A DNA stretch of 31,374 bases from Mycoplasmoidaceae bacterium (GTDB lineage Bacteria > Bacillota_I > Bacilli_A > Mycoplasmatales > Mycoplasmoidaceae). The position numbers and the translations under genes are program-made. Below are positions 1 to 9,608 of the stretch, piece after piece. The first letter of the stretch is position 1, and the number at the start of each line of letters is the position of its first letter. The stretch covers positions 1-31,374 of the forward strand of contig JAKSVR010000006.1 in NCBI GenBank assembly GCA_024427105.1, read 5' to 3'. The notes below the pieces were generated by a model. It saw only the letters and a program-made list of their open reading frames with translations. It did not search any database and was not told the DNA's origin.

Positions 1-4
1 AATA

Positions 5-235
5 ATGACTCCCATTGCAATAGTAATGTTTGTGTTTGGTGGAATAGCACTACTAATAGGGCTATTATTATCTGGTAGTGGAACTGGCGCTGGGCTTAAT
101 GCTCAAGCTGGCCAAGACCTAGAATTATTCAAAAAAACGAAAGACCGTGGATTTGTAAAAATTTTACAAATCGTTATGTTTGTTATTACATTAGTATTAT
201 TAGGACTAGGTATAGCATTATTATTTATAAAATAA
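5..235 (+). CDS. secG: Protein translocase subunit SecG
   Basis: A 76-residue integral membrane protein of the Sec translocon, where SecG assists SecYE and SecA in moving proteins across the cell membrane. Two hydrophobic segments are visible (about residues 2-23 and 51-73), separated by a short Gly/Ser-rich then charged loop containing LLSGSGTGAGLNAQ. That layout and length are typical of SecG. It is followed after one base by rnr and shortly by smpB. The secG-rnr-smpB order is conserved in many Firmicutes, which supports the call. Only four bases lie upstream in the window, so the promoter is not visible and an in-frame start further upstream cannot be excluded. Confidence 0.9.
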   Translation: MTPIAIVMFVFGGIALLIGLLLSGSGTGAGLNAQAGQDLELFKKTKDRGFVKILQIVMFVITLVLLGLGIALLFIK

Positions 236-236
236 T

Positions 237-2393
237 ATGCAAGACAAAAAACCTGATTACTATAAACAAATATTAGAAATAGTATCAAAAGAAGGAAAAC
301 GACCAATTCCGATTGGCATTATTCTTCGTAAGTTATCAAATAAGGAAGCAGGGGTTGATAAGAATGTTTTCTTTAAAAACATTCAATCATTAGTTAACTC
401 AGCTCAATTAGTTAAATTAAGAAATGGCAAATTAGTATTAGGGTATCCTAAAGCCGATGTAGATATGTCTAAAATCTACAAAGGTGTTATTAGAATAAAT
501 TCTAAATTAGCTGGATTTATTACTGCTGAAGGAAAAGAAGATTCTGAATATTTTGTTCACAAAACTAATCTTAATGGTGCACTAGATGGAGATAGTATCG
601 AATTTGCACTCTTAAAGATGGAAGCAAAAGATAAAACTTTGAAGGATGCCAAAGTATTAAAAGTACTTAAGCATGCCAAAGGGTTTTATGTTGGGTGCTA
701 TAAATCTGATGGCGAGCATTATTCTATAGAAACTGATGATAAAAAAATGTACCTTCCAATTAAATTGGAAGACACAACCGGTTTGACAAACGGAACAAAA
801 TTTTTGTATACGGTAACAAAGTTTACTGAAACTGAGGCCATTTGTAAAGTTGCTAAGATAATTGGACACATTAATGATGTTGGCACTGACATATTATCTA
901 TTGTCTATGACAATGGAATTGAACCTGAATTTCCTGAAGAAGTTATTGATTACGCTAATCAACTGAAATTAGACATTAATGAACACGAAAAATCATTAAG
1001 AAAAGATTTAACTCACTTAGATATTGTTACAATTGATCCAGCGACATCAAAAGATTTTGATGATGCCATTTATACTGAAGATTTAAATGATGGAACATAT
1101 CGTTTATACGTCTGCATTGCTGATGTAAGTCATTATGTCAAAATGAACTCATGTCTTGATATTGAAGCATTAAAAAGAGGATGCTCAACTTATTTAGTTG
1201 ATCGTGTTATTCCTATGCTTCCGCATAATTTATCCGATGACTTATGTTCATTAAATCCAAATGTTGAAAGATTGGCATTAACTTGTGAAATGATTATTGA
1301 TAAGAAGGGTTCTTTCTTAGATATTAAAACATATCCTTCAATTATTAAAAGTCATCGACGATTTAGCTACGATGAAGTTAATGCATTCTTTAATGGGACA
1401 AGCAAATTAGAAAATGATACTCCCGCAATAAGAAAAATGCTAGAAGCATCCAGAAGACTTCATGATATTTTATACACGATGAAGAAAAACCGTGGTTATG
1501 TTGAACTTGAAATTCCTGAAGTAAAAATAATTGTTAATGAGAAATGTGAACCAATTGAAATTAAATTAAGAGAAACAGGCACAGCTCAATCTATGATTGA
1601 AGACTTCATGGTTGCCGCTAATGAAGCAGTTACAATTGAGGCACAAAAACTTAAATGGCCTTTTGTTTATCGTGTTCACGATGAACCCAAAGCAGAAAGA
1701 GTTGAAATGTTTAAAGTTGAAGCAAAAAAATTAAACTTTAAACTTCCTGCAGGTGATTTATCCATTACTCCAAAATCAATGTCAACATGATTAATTAATA
1801 ATGCTGATAATCCTAATTTAGATTTGGTTAGCATTTTAATGCTACGGACTATGGCTAAGGCAGAATATAGTACCAAAAATATTGGACACTTTGGTTTAGC
1901 AAGTAAAAACTACACACACTTTACTAGTCCAATTCGTCGTTATCCTGATTTAGTAATACACCGTTTATATTGAATGTATCTTTTTAATAGAAAATCTTAT
2001 ACTGATGATGATCGTAAAAAATTAGTAGAGCACTTAAAAGAATATTGTGAAAAATCTAATGAGGCAGAATTAAGAGCAATTCAAACTGAAAGAGATGTTA
2101 ATGCTCTTAAATTTGCTCAATATATGAAAGATCATATTGGTGAAGAATTTGATGTAAGAGTTACAGCGGTAACAAAATTCGGATGCTTTGTTGAAATGTC
2201 AAATACTATTGAAGGATTAATTAAGTTAGCAAATTTAAAAGATGACTTCTACACATATGATGAAAGAAACTTCCAATTAATTGGAAAGAATACGAACAAA
2301 ATCATCACTCTAGGTACAAAATTTAGAGCAAAATGTATTGCTTCTAGCATGGTTGAAAGAAAGATTGAATTTGAAGTAGTTAGAAGATTATAG
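237..2393 (+). CDS. rnr: Ribonuclease R (RNB-family 3'-5' exoribonuclease)
   Basis: 718 residues when UGA is read as Trp; in-frame TGA codons are at 1788-1790 and 1971-1973, and one TGG is at about 1656. Order of domains: an N-terminal winged-helix/cold-shock region (about 1-230), the RNB catalytic domain beginning with the motif [12 protein letters not shown] (residues 266-277, with the metal-binding aspartates D267, D273, D275 and D276), and a C-terminal S1 RNA-binding domain (about 630-716, containing [17 protein letters not shown]). RNase R degrades structured RNA hydrolytically and, with tmRNA-SmpB, non-stop mRNA. It is usually the only processive 3' exonuclease of mollicutes. The start lies one base after the secG stop with no Shine-Dalgarno site, so translation is probably coupled. 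smpB follows after two bases. Confidence 0.95.
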
Positions 2394-2395
2394 TT

Positions 2396-2830
2396 ATGAA
2401 AATACTTGTTAACAATAAAAAAGCTATATTCAATTACAACATTCATGATAAATATGAATGCGGCATTTCTTTATGAGGAAGTGAAGTTAAATCAATTATC
2501 GCATCACAAGCCAATTTGGATGAAGCTTTTGTTACATTTAGAAATAATGAAGCTTATGTTATTAATATGCATGTAACTCCATGAAAACAATCTAATCTTT
2601 CTGGCGATGATGCTTTAAGAACACGGAAACTTTTATTACATAAAAATGAAATTCTGAAAATTCAAAATTATATTAAAAAAAATAAAGCAACTGTTGTTGT
2701 ATTAAACATCCATTTAGAACACGGAAAAATAAAATTAACTATTGCTACCGCTAGAAGAAAAAATTCTGCTGATAAGAGAGAAACACAGAAGAAAAAAGAT
2801 GCACAACGCGAAATTAAATCTTATCTTTAA
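2396..2830 (+). CDS. smpB: SsrA-binding protein SmpB
   Basis: 144 residues; two Trp are encoded by TGA. SmpB binds tmRNA and brings it to ribosomes stalled on broken mRNA. Recognisable family signatures are the N-terminal GISLWGSEVKSI stretch of the OB fold, the NMHVTPW segment, and the basic C-terminal tail DKRETQKKKDAQREI that enters the decoding centre. It starts two bases after the rnr stop, completing a secG-rnr-smpB operon. The tmRNA gene ssrA, which often follows, is not seen here. The last 17 bases overlap the 3' end of the convergent tatD gene, and a strong terminator hairpin for this operon lies inside tatD. The in-frame TGA codons split the gene into short pieces under the standard code. 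Confidence 0.95.
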
Positions 2831-3599
2831 TTCCAAAGAAGTTAACAGCATTAGCTGTTAATTTTTTTGACAATTCATCAGTAGATATGTTTAATTTATT
2901 AGCAATATCTTGCATCACAAACTGAACATAATGAGGGTAATTAGTTTTACCGCGATAAGGTACCGGAGCTAATCATGGACCATCAGTTTCAATCATTAAT
3001 CTATCTAGTGGAATTGTTTTAATAGATTCATTTATTTCCTTTGCGTTTTTAAATGTGATAATTCCAGGAACGGATATCATATATCCGTGATCAGTATATA
3101 GCTTTGCCGTTTTAATATCTCCGGCAAAACAATGGATTCATATTTTGGAAGGATTTTTGGCTTGTTTTAAAATTTCAAGACAATCATCTTCTGCTTTTCG
3201 AACATGAATGCAAACTGGTAAATCATATTTGTTAGCTAATTGCAATAATTTAGAAAAGAATAACTTTTGTTTTTCTTTATCATAATGTTCATAATGGTAA
3301 TCTAATCCAATTTCACCAATAGCTACTACCACATCTTTATTTTGTAAGTATAGTTGTTCGATCTTATTTATGTCACTAAGATCATTGCAATTATCTGGGT
3401 GAATACCGACAGTTGCAAAGATTTTGCCTCGATATTTTTTTGCTTGTGCAATGGCTATTTTGGAGTCTTCCACATTAGTTCCAACGCAATTAAAAATGAT
3501 TTTCCGATCTGTACAGATCGAAATTATATTATCTAACTCATTAATCATGGGTTCCATGTTGGTGTGAGTATGGACATCATACAAAAATATATTCTTCAT
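2814..3599 (-). CDS. TatD-family metal-dependent deoxyribonuclease
   Basis: 261 residues with Trp-encoding TGA codons (one at 3138-3140). The protein is a TIM-barrel metallohydrolase of the TatD family (DNA exonuclease/endonuclease; in some bacteria linked to DNA repair and tRNA processing). Metal ligands visible: the N-terminal H10-x-H12 (DVHTH), E96 in GEIGLDYHYE, H132 in CIHVRKAED, H156 in IHCFAGD, and the Asp of IETDGPWLAPVPYRGK. Length matches the family (about 260). It converges on smpB with a 17-base overlap of the two coding ends (2814-2830), and its last codons contain the smpB terminator hairpin. No terminator for tatD itself is evident. Mollicutes often carry more than one TatD paralogue, so the exact orthology (ycfH/tatD type) is not assigned. 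Confidence 0.92.
2842..2868 (+). terminator. Rho-independent terminator of secG-rnr-smpB, inside tatD
   Basis: Perfect 8-bp stem TTAACAGC/GCTGTTAA with loop ATTA, followed by seven T. It is 11 bases past the smpB stop, on the + strand, and lies within the antisense tatD coding sequence. Confidence 0.88.
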
Positions 3600-3711
3600 A
3601 ACCTATATAATTTATATAATAATAAGTAGATAGATTAATAAGTTATAAGTTTTTGCGCACAAAAAAATCGATTTTAACTTAGGAATTTATTAGCCACGAA
3701 CAAAAAGAAAT

Positions 3712-3797
3712 GCTCGAGTGGCGGAATGGCAGACGCGGTAGACTCAAAATCTACTGAAGGTAACTTCTTATGGGTTCAAGTCCCGTTTCGAGCACCA
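3712..3797 (+). tRNA. tRNA-Leu (anticodon CAA)
   Basis: 86 bases including an encoded 3' CCA. Acceptor stem GCTCGAG pairs with TTCGAGC (one G-T pair), discriminator A. The anticodon stem GTAGA/TCTAC encloses loop CTCAAAA, giving anticodon CAA for UUG codons. A long variable arm (class II, typical of Leu) precedes the T arm ATGGG-TTCAAGT-CCCGT. No terminator separates it from the transporter gene 24 bases downstream, so the two may share transcription. Confidence 0.95.
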
Positions 3798-3820
3798 TTT
3801 AAATAAATTAGGTAATTATA

Positions 3821-5728
3821 ATGACAACTGCGAAAGCTAAAACATTAGATGTGAATCCTCAAAGAGTTAAATGGCCAATAAGGAAATTTGTTAATAAATT
3901 CTTTATTTACAATGTATTTGAATGTATCGGTTTAGTGATGCTATTCTTGTCAATCTTTTGCCAAGAAGCATTTGCTGGAGACGAAACGAAAATCATTGGT
4001 AACATCGTAGTCTCAGGTGCTGTTGCACTTGCGGGTATCCTTGGTGGTTTGATTTATTCTTTGCTTCTCACACATAAAGGTGAAACACCTTTAGCAGCTA
4101 AGTCTTCCAATTGAACGAAATGATTCTTCTGGATTCCAATCATCGGAATAATTTTCGATAAGATTTGAAAACATCAAGAATACAAACTTCGTTATGCTTT
4201 GAAATTGAGAGCAAATCCCGATTTTCAAAAGCCAAAAGCAGCATTGCCTAGTTCAGTTTCTTTGATATTTGCAGCCTTAATTGGTGTAGTATTCGTTATT
4301 TGAATTCTATACTTAGCTGGCATATTATCACCAAATCCAGGAACCGACACTATCCCAGGTATTTTGGATATCTTCTTAAACCCAATTCGTGGTTTTGCTG
4401 GATATACAAATAAAGCTGGTGACTTTGTCAGAGGTGTTGGTTCAATCGTAATTTTCTTATTATTATTCAACGGTACAATGACGTTAGTTAATGACGCTCA
4501 TGCTATTGAAGCAGGTATCGGTGGATTATTAAGAAGAATGAAGGGAAAAGAAATTGTTCTAATCCCAGTGCTAATGCTAATCTTAGGTATCTGTGGTTCT
4601 ACATTCAACATGTGTGAACAACTATTACCTTTATTCTTGATTGTAATACCAATCATGTTCGCTTCAGGCTATGACGCTATGACCGGTTTCCTTATGGTAA
4701 ACATGGGAGCTGGTGTTGGTGTTATGGCTTCTACAGTTAACCCAGTATTAATTGGTACAGCTGTATCACAAGTTCCTGAAGAATGAGCTGAAGCAAACAA
4801 CTTTGGTATGATGTCAGGTATATCATGAAGATTAGTAATGTTTGCAGGATTGATGTTAGTTTCTATTCTTTGTACAATAATATATGCACGAAGAGTTAAG
4901 AAAAGACCTCAAAGATCATGTGTATACATGTCTGAAGAAGATTTCAAAGAAAAATATACATTTGATAAGGATGCACTTCCTCCAATGACATCAAAACGTA
5001 AATGAACACTTATTGTGTTTGGTTTAGCGTTCTTAATGTTAATTGTTGGATTTGTAGACTGACAATCAATTACAGGTTTTACAGGCTTTAACACTGCTCA
5101 TGATTGATTGAGCACTAACTTACCATTCCTAACATCAATAGATCCACTTGGTAAGTGAGGTATGGTTGAAGCTGGTATGTTATTCTTTATTGCATCACTT
5201 ATTATTGGTGCAATTAACTGAAAGGGCTCAGGACACTTCTTTGGTACATTCTATCAAGGTTGTAAAGACTTTGTTCCAGTAGTATTCATCGTTTCAGTAG
5301 CTAAAGGTTTATCAATTACATTGATGGACTCTGGCTTAAACTCTAAGATTGCTGAAGGACTAGGTGGAGTATTAAAGATCGTTCCTGCAGTCGGAGCAAT
5401 GGCAATGATTTTCTTAGTAATTGCATTACTAACTGTATTCATTCCATCATCATCTGGACTAGCAGCTGCTATGTTCCCAATGATCAGCTCTTCTGTTATA
5501 ACAGCAGGTGCAGGTACAATCTCTATGTCAGGAGCTGTAACTACATTTGCTGCTGGTATGGGTTGAACAAACCTATTCACACCAACAGGTATGGCCCTAC
5601 CTTTCTGCGAAATAGCCAAGATAAACTATGGTGATTTCGTAAAAGGTTCATGAAAGCAAATACTAATCCTATTGCTTGCAGGACTAGCTCTAATGGCTGG
5701 TGGTTGCTACGTAACTTCAATGTTCTAG
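3821..5728 (+). CDS. YfcC-family membrane transporter (amino-acid or C4-dicarboxylate carrier-like)
   Basis: 635 residues, with most Trp encoded by TGA. A polytopic membrane protein with roughly a dozen or more hydrophobic segments. Family-diagnostic regions are ICGSTFNMCEQLLPLF followed by SGYDAMTGF and STVNPVLIGTAV, and near the C-terminus FIPSSSGLAAAMFPM and WTNLFTPTGMAL. These match the YfcC/DcuC-like carriers, often annotated as arginine/ornithine or C4-dicarboxylate transporters. The substrate cannot be read from sequence. Compared with bacterial YfcC (around 470-510 residues) it has an extra N-terminal part of about 145 residues with two or three added hydrophobic segments (about 27-47, 58-83 and 98-115). 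It sits downstream of tRNA-Leu and upstream of two dipeptidases, which fits amino-acid or peptide nutrition. A clear terminator follows. Confidence 0.85.
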
Positions 5729-5749
5729 TAACTTACAACCAAAAAGAAT

Positions 5750-5785
5750 ATAAAAGTATTGTTTATAACAATACTTTTATTTTTT
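5750..5785 (+). terminator. Rho-independent terminator after the YfcC-type gene
   Basis: 12-bp perfect stem ATAAAAGTATTG/CAATACTTTTAT with loop TTTATAA and a following T run, 21 bases after the stop codon. Confidence 0.9.
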
Positions 5786-5790
5786 ATAAT
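5785..5790 (+). promoter_or_regulatory. Likely -10 box of the pepD-pepD-yebC operon
   Basis: Exact TATAAT just after the preceding terminator and 41 bases before the first dipeptidase ATG. No convincing -35 is seen, as is usual in mollicutes. A Shine-Dalgarno-like AAAAAGGA (5815-5822) precedes the start codon at 5832. Confidence 0.55.
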
Positions 5791-5831
5791 AAACATAATA
5801 TATACACATAAATCAAAAAGGATTTTTTGTT

Positions 5832-7316
5832 ATGGAAATTAGAGAGATTGAAAATATTGAACCTAAGGAAATAATGACATGATTTAAAAAGATTTGTCAA
5901 ATTCCTCATGGCAGCTATCATGAACAAGCTATTTCAAAATGAATAGCTGATTTATGTAGAAAAGCTGGTTGCGATGTTAAGGTATATCCAAGTGGAATGA
6001 TTCTTGCAAAGCAAAAAGCTACTCCAGGATGTGAAAACTGACCTGTAGTTTTGCTACAAGCCCATATGGATATGGTTCTTGCAAAGACTGAAGATTCAAC
6101 TGCTGATTTGGAACGCGAACCCATTGATGCTTTTTATGAAACTGAAACAGGAACAATTCGTGCTAATAATACTACTCTTGGTGGAGATGACGGAGTTGGA
6201 TTAGCAGCAATGCTAGCTGTCATACATGATCCATCAATCATTCATGGTCCAATAGAACATTTATTTACAGTAAACGAAGAAGATTTACCAGGTAAATGTA
6301 TTATGGAAGATATGAAACTTGGTGACATCAATGCAAAATATTATTTAAACATTGATGGTGAAAATTTTAATGAACTAACATATGGTGGTGCAGGTTGTTC
6401 AACAATGAAATATAATTGCCCAATTCCACAAGTTGACACTAAAGGTAAACAATGTTTTAGAGTAAGTTTAACTGGATTATTAGGTGGACACTCAGGAGTT
6501 AATATTACTCGTCCACACATTAACCCAATTGTATTTATTGCACAATGTGCAATTGATTTCGCATCATTGAATAATGTTGAATTTGCAATATCTAAATTTG
6601 ATGGTGGTCCAATCAATAACTCATTACCTACCTATTGTAAACTTGATGTAATAATGGAACAACGTTTATTTGATAAGTTTAAACGTTTCTTAACAAACCA
6701 AATTTTAATTTCTAAAAAAGTTTGCCAAGGATACGAAGATGCTGCAGTTTTAACATTTGATCGTGTTCCTACACCAAAGAAAGCTTATGCTTTTGATGTT
6801 GCAAAAAAGATTTTCTTATTTGCTTCATTAGCACCTAATAAGGTATTTACTGCATCAAAGAAATCAAATAACATGTTCTCTTCATCAAACTTAGGATTTG
6901 TTTCAATTGATAATGGCATGCTACGCATTGACTTTAAAATTCGTAGTTTCTTAGATGGTGAAGTTCAAAGAAAAGTTCGTAAGATTAAATCTTTAGGTGA
7001 TTTATTAGGATTTACTGAATTCGAACAAACCGGTCAATTGTATGCTTTTATTAATGACATCGCGCATAACCATGCGGCCGATATATATAGTCAAGCTTAT
7101 GAGGATATTATGGGACGACCAATTCAAAAACTAACAGTTGCAGGCGGACTTGAATGTGCAGTTGTTTGTTTAAAAAACCCATCAATGACACACAATACAA
7201 TATGCATTGCCACAACATTAAGCAACTGTCACTCTCCATACGAAAGTTTCTCTGTTCAAGACACAGTAAAATTTTGAAAAGTATTTAAATTAACATTATC
7301 AAGATTGAAAGAATAA
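5832..7316 (+). CDS. PepD-like aminoacyl-histidine dipeptidase (M20 family), first copy
   Basis: 494 residues; Trp mainly as TGA. A cytosolic zinc dipeptidase of the M20C (PepD/carnosinase-like) family that cleaves Xaa-His and related dipeptides. The catalytic set is intact and sits at nearly the same positions as in E. coli PepD: H78 and D80 (AHMDMV), D119 (LGGDDGVG), E149/E150 (TVNEED), D175 (NIDGEN) and H467 (NCHSPYESF). The central dimerisation region contains GLLGGHSGV. A Shine-Dalgarno-like AAAAAGGA precedes the start. The stop codon is interleaved with the Shine-Dalgarno site of a second, equally long paralogue that begins 11 bases later. Substrate range is not determinable; the family role is peptide catabolism for amino-acid supply. 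Confidence 0.9.
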
Positions 7317-7326
7317 GGAGTTAAAA

Positions 7327-8808
7327 ATGAAAAATTATGCTTTTGACAAAATAGAACCAAAAGGTGTTTTATATTGATTTAAAAAAATCTGTTCTGTTCC
7401 TCACGGAACACATAATGAAGCTCAACTTTCAAACATGTTAATGAAAGAACTTAATAAAGCTGGATGTTGAGTTAAGCAATTCCCTACTGGTGCAATCCTT
7501 ATTAAAAAACAAGCTACAAAAGGTTATGAAAAGAAACCGATTGTTGCTGTACAAGCTCATATGGACATGGTTCTTGTAAAAGAACCTCACATTAAACTTG
7601 ATATGCTTAAGCAACCAATTAAGCCATATTATGATACAGAAGATAAATGTATTAAATGTGATGGTACAACATTAGGAGCAGACAATGGCGTTGGTGTAGC
7701 TGCAATTATGGAATTAATGACAGGAAAATATGAACATGGCCCACTAGAAGGACTATTAACCGTTTGTGAAGAAGGTGACATTCGTTATTGTATGGACAAC
7801 CTTCCTAAAGGTATCTTGAAGGCAAAACATTTATTTAACTTAGACAACGATATTCCTGATCGAATGTATGTAGCAAGTAATGGAACAACACAAATTTCAT
7901 TTGAAAAGAAATTAAAATATTTGCCAATTAATAAAGGAACAAAAACATATTGCGTTAGTATTTCTGGCTTAGATGGTGGCCACTCTGCATTAATGGCTCA
8001 TAACCCTCTTAATAATGCTATTGCATTTTTAGCAGAAGCATTGTATGCCTTCACTCAAGAACATAACAAAATTAGATTAATTAGCATAGATGGTGGATTA
8101 GCCATGAATGCTATTGCACATAAAGCAGATTTTATAGTTCAAATTGATCCAAAAGATTCAATTGAACTCAAAAAACATATTGAACATGCTTGAGATAATG
8201 CAAGAATATTAGCACAAGGATTAGACAAAAACGGAAAGGTTACTGTCCGTGTTGCAAAAAAACAAATGAAAGTTGCTTGTTCCGTTGATGAGACTGAAAA
8301 GATTTTATTTTTCTTTGGTTTTTTGCCTAATGGTATTTATCGTATGGATATTTCCATGAAGCATATATTCTCTTCTGGTAATATTGGAATTGTCAAGACA
8401 ACTAATGGAGTTCTTTATGCAATATGTTTGCCAAGAAGTTTTAGTGTTCGAGATCATGATCGTCAATTTAATATGATTAGATATTTTGGTAAATTAGCTG
8501 GTATGACTAATTATCAACGATGTGCTCATTGTCCACCATGGTTAACTTTATGCCCAGAAAAATCACCAACTATTCAAACTTGAATAAACGCTTATCATAA
8601 AATAACTGGAAAATATACTTTCCCAGTTAAAGACCCAGGTGGTATTGAACCATCTGAACTAGTCAGCAAATGTCCACAACTTCGCGAACACAGTGTATCA
8701 GTTGGTCCAAGAATTAGAGAAGAACACACAACCCGTGAAAGAGTTGAAGTAGATACAATTAAAGATTTCTGAAAATCTCTTTTACAAGTATTGAAGGATA
8801 TTAAATAA
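7327..8808 (+). CDS. PepD-like aminoacyl-histidine dipeptidase (M20 family), second copy
   Basis: 493 residues, paralogue of the preceding gene with the same architecture. Catalytic residues are conserved in register: H78 and D80 (AHMDMV), D119 (LGADNGVG), E148/E149 (TVCEEGD), D173 (NLDNDIP) and H467 (EEHTTRERVEV). Central motif GLDGGHSAL. A strong Shine-Dalgarno AAGGAG (7315-7320) overlaps the stop codon of the first copy, 6 bases before this ATG. Its own stop overlaps the next gene's ATG by one base (TAATG), so the three genes form one translationally coupled operon. The two copies have clearly diverged outside the motifs, which suggests different dipeptide preferences rather than a recent duplication (inference). 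Confidence 0.9.
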
Positions 8809-9515
8809 TGCCACGTAAACACTTAGTTGCTAGTCAAACTAATAAGAAACAACAAATGCAAGCAAAAATATGATTAAAGCTTGCAAAGGAAATTAAAGCT
8901 GCAGCCAAAGTTGGTGGTCCAAATATTGATGCCAATCCGAGATTAAAAGCCGCCGTGGATAAAGCACTAGCAAATAATTTATCTAGAGAATCAATTGATA
9001 GGAATATTTCAGGTGCTGCAAAAGACCCTGCCAATATGACCAGTGTTGTATATGAATGTTATGGTCCCAATGGAACACAATTTATTGTTACAGCACTAAC
9101 TGATAATACTAATCGTACCGCTAGTAATTTAAGAGGATATTTAGGAAAAATTAATGGTCAAATTGCTAGACCAAATGCCGTTAAAATTTTCTTCAATAAT
9201 TATGCTGAATTTATCTTATTAAAAAATAGTAAAACAAATGAAGATTCTATTCTTGAAGCATTATTAGCTTTTAATGTCGTAGACATTAAAGAGCATGAAG
9301 ATAGTTATGAAGTTCTAGTTGTTCCAGAAGAATTCTATGATGCTAAAAAAGCATTACTAGATGCTGGATTTTCTATTCATTCAGGTGAAGTAAAATTAGT
9401 AGCACAAGATAAAAAAGATATTACTGATGAAAAACTCCTTGAAAAACTTGAAAGGTTCTTAGATTCGTGTGATGATGACGATGATATTCAATCAGTAGTT
9501 CATAATTTACTTTAA
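8808..9515 (+). CDS. YebC/TACO1-family translation or transcription factor
   Basis: 235 residues, close to the usual 240. The N-terminal region keeps the family pattern (Lys-rich start, then KIWLKLAKEIKAAAKVGG and NPRLKAAVDKALANNLSRE, then IDRNISGA). Next come the YECYGPNGT segment, an acidic middle domain and the VPEEFYDAKKALLDAGF segment. YebC proteins have been described as DNA-binding regulators and, more recently, as ribosome-associated factors that help synthesis of proline stretches; the sequence does not decide which applies. The ATG shares one base with the stop of the upstream dipeptidase. A terminator hairpin follows directly. Confidence 0.92.
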
Positions 9516-9518
9516 TAA

Positions 9519-9545
9519 AAAGGCTAAAAGCCTTTATTTTTTTAT
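9519..9545 (+). terminator. Rho-independent terminator after the yebC-type gene
   Basis: 7-bp stem AAAGGCT/AGCCTTT with loop AAA, followed by an A and a T-rich run, 3 bases after the stop codon. Confidence 0.85.
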
Positions 9546-9576
9546 ATTAATTATTATCTTTTTTAATATTAAAAGT

Positions 9577-9597
9577 TTTATCTATATAATAGATAAA
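9577..9597 (+). promoter_or_regulatory. Promoter of the ABC operon embedded in a palindrome
   Basis: Exact TATAAT at 9585-9590 sits inside an inverted repeat with perfect 9-base arms TTTATCTAT (9577-9585) and ATAGATAAA (9589-9597), spacer ATA. The ABC operon ATG is 12 bases beyond. The overlap of the -10 box with a dyad suggests an operator, but no regulator is assigned. Confidence 0.55.
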
Positions 9598-9608
9598 CAT
9601 AAATAGAT

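Noticed and set aside
237..1973. In-frame TGA codons in rnr (1788, 1971) as a sign of a pseudogene
   Set aside because: The reading frame continues through both with conserved RNase R sequence, and TGA occurs at Trp positions in nearly every other gene; this is the mollicute genetic code.
5254..5619. Long minus-strand ORFs opposite the transporter and dipeptidase genes
   Set aside because: They lie opposite well-supported coding sequence, show repetitive Pro/Ile-rich translations and match no family; frame shadows.
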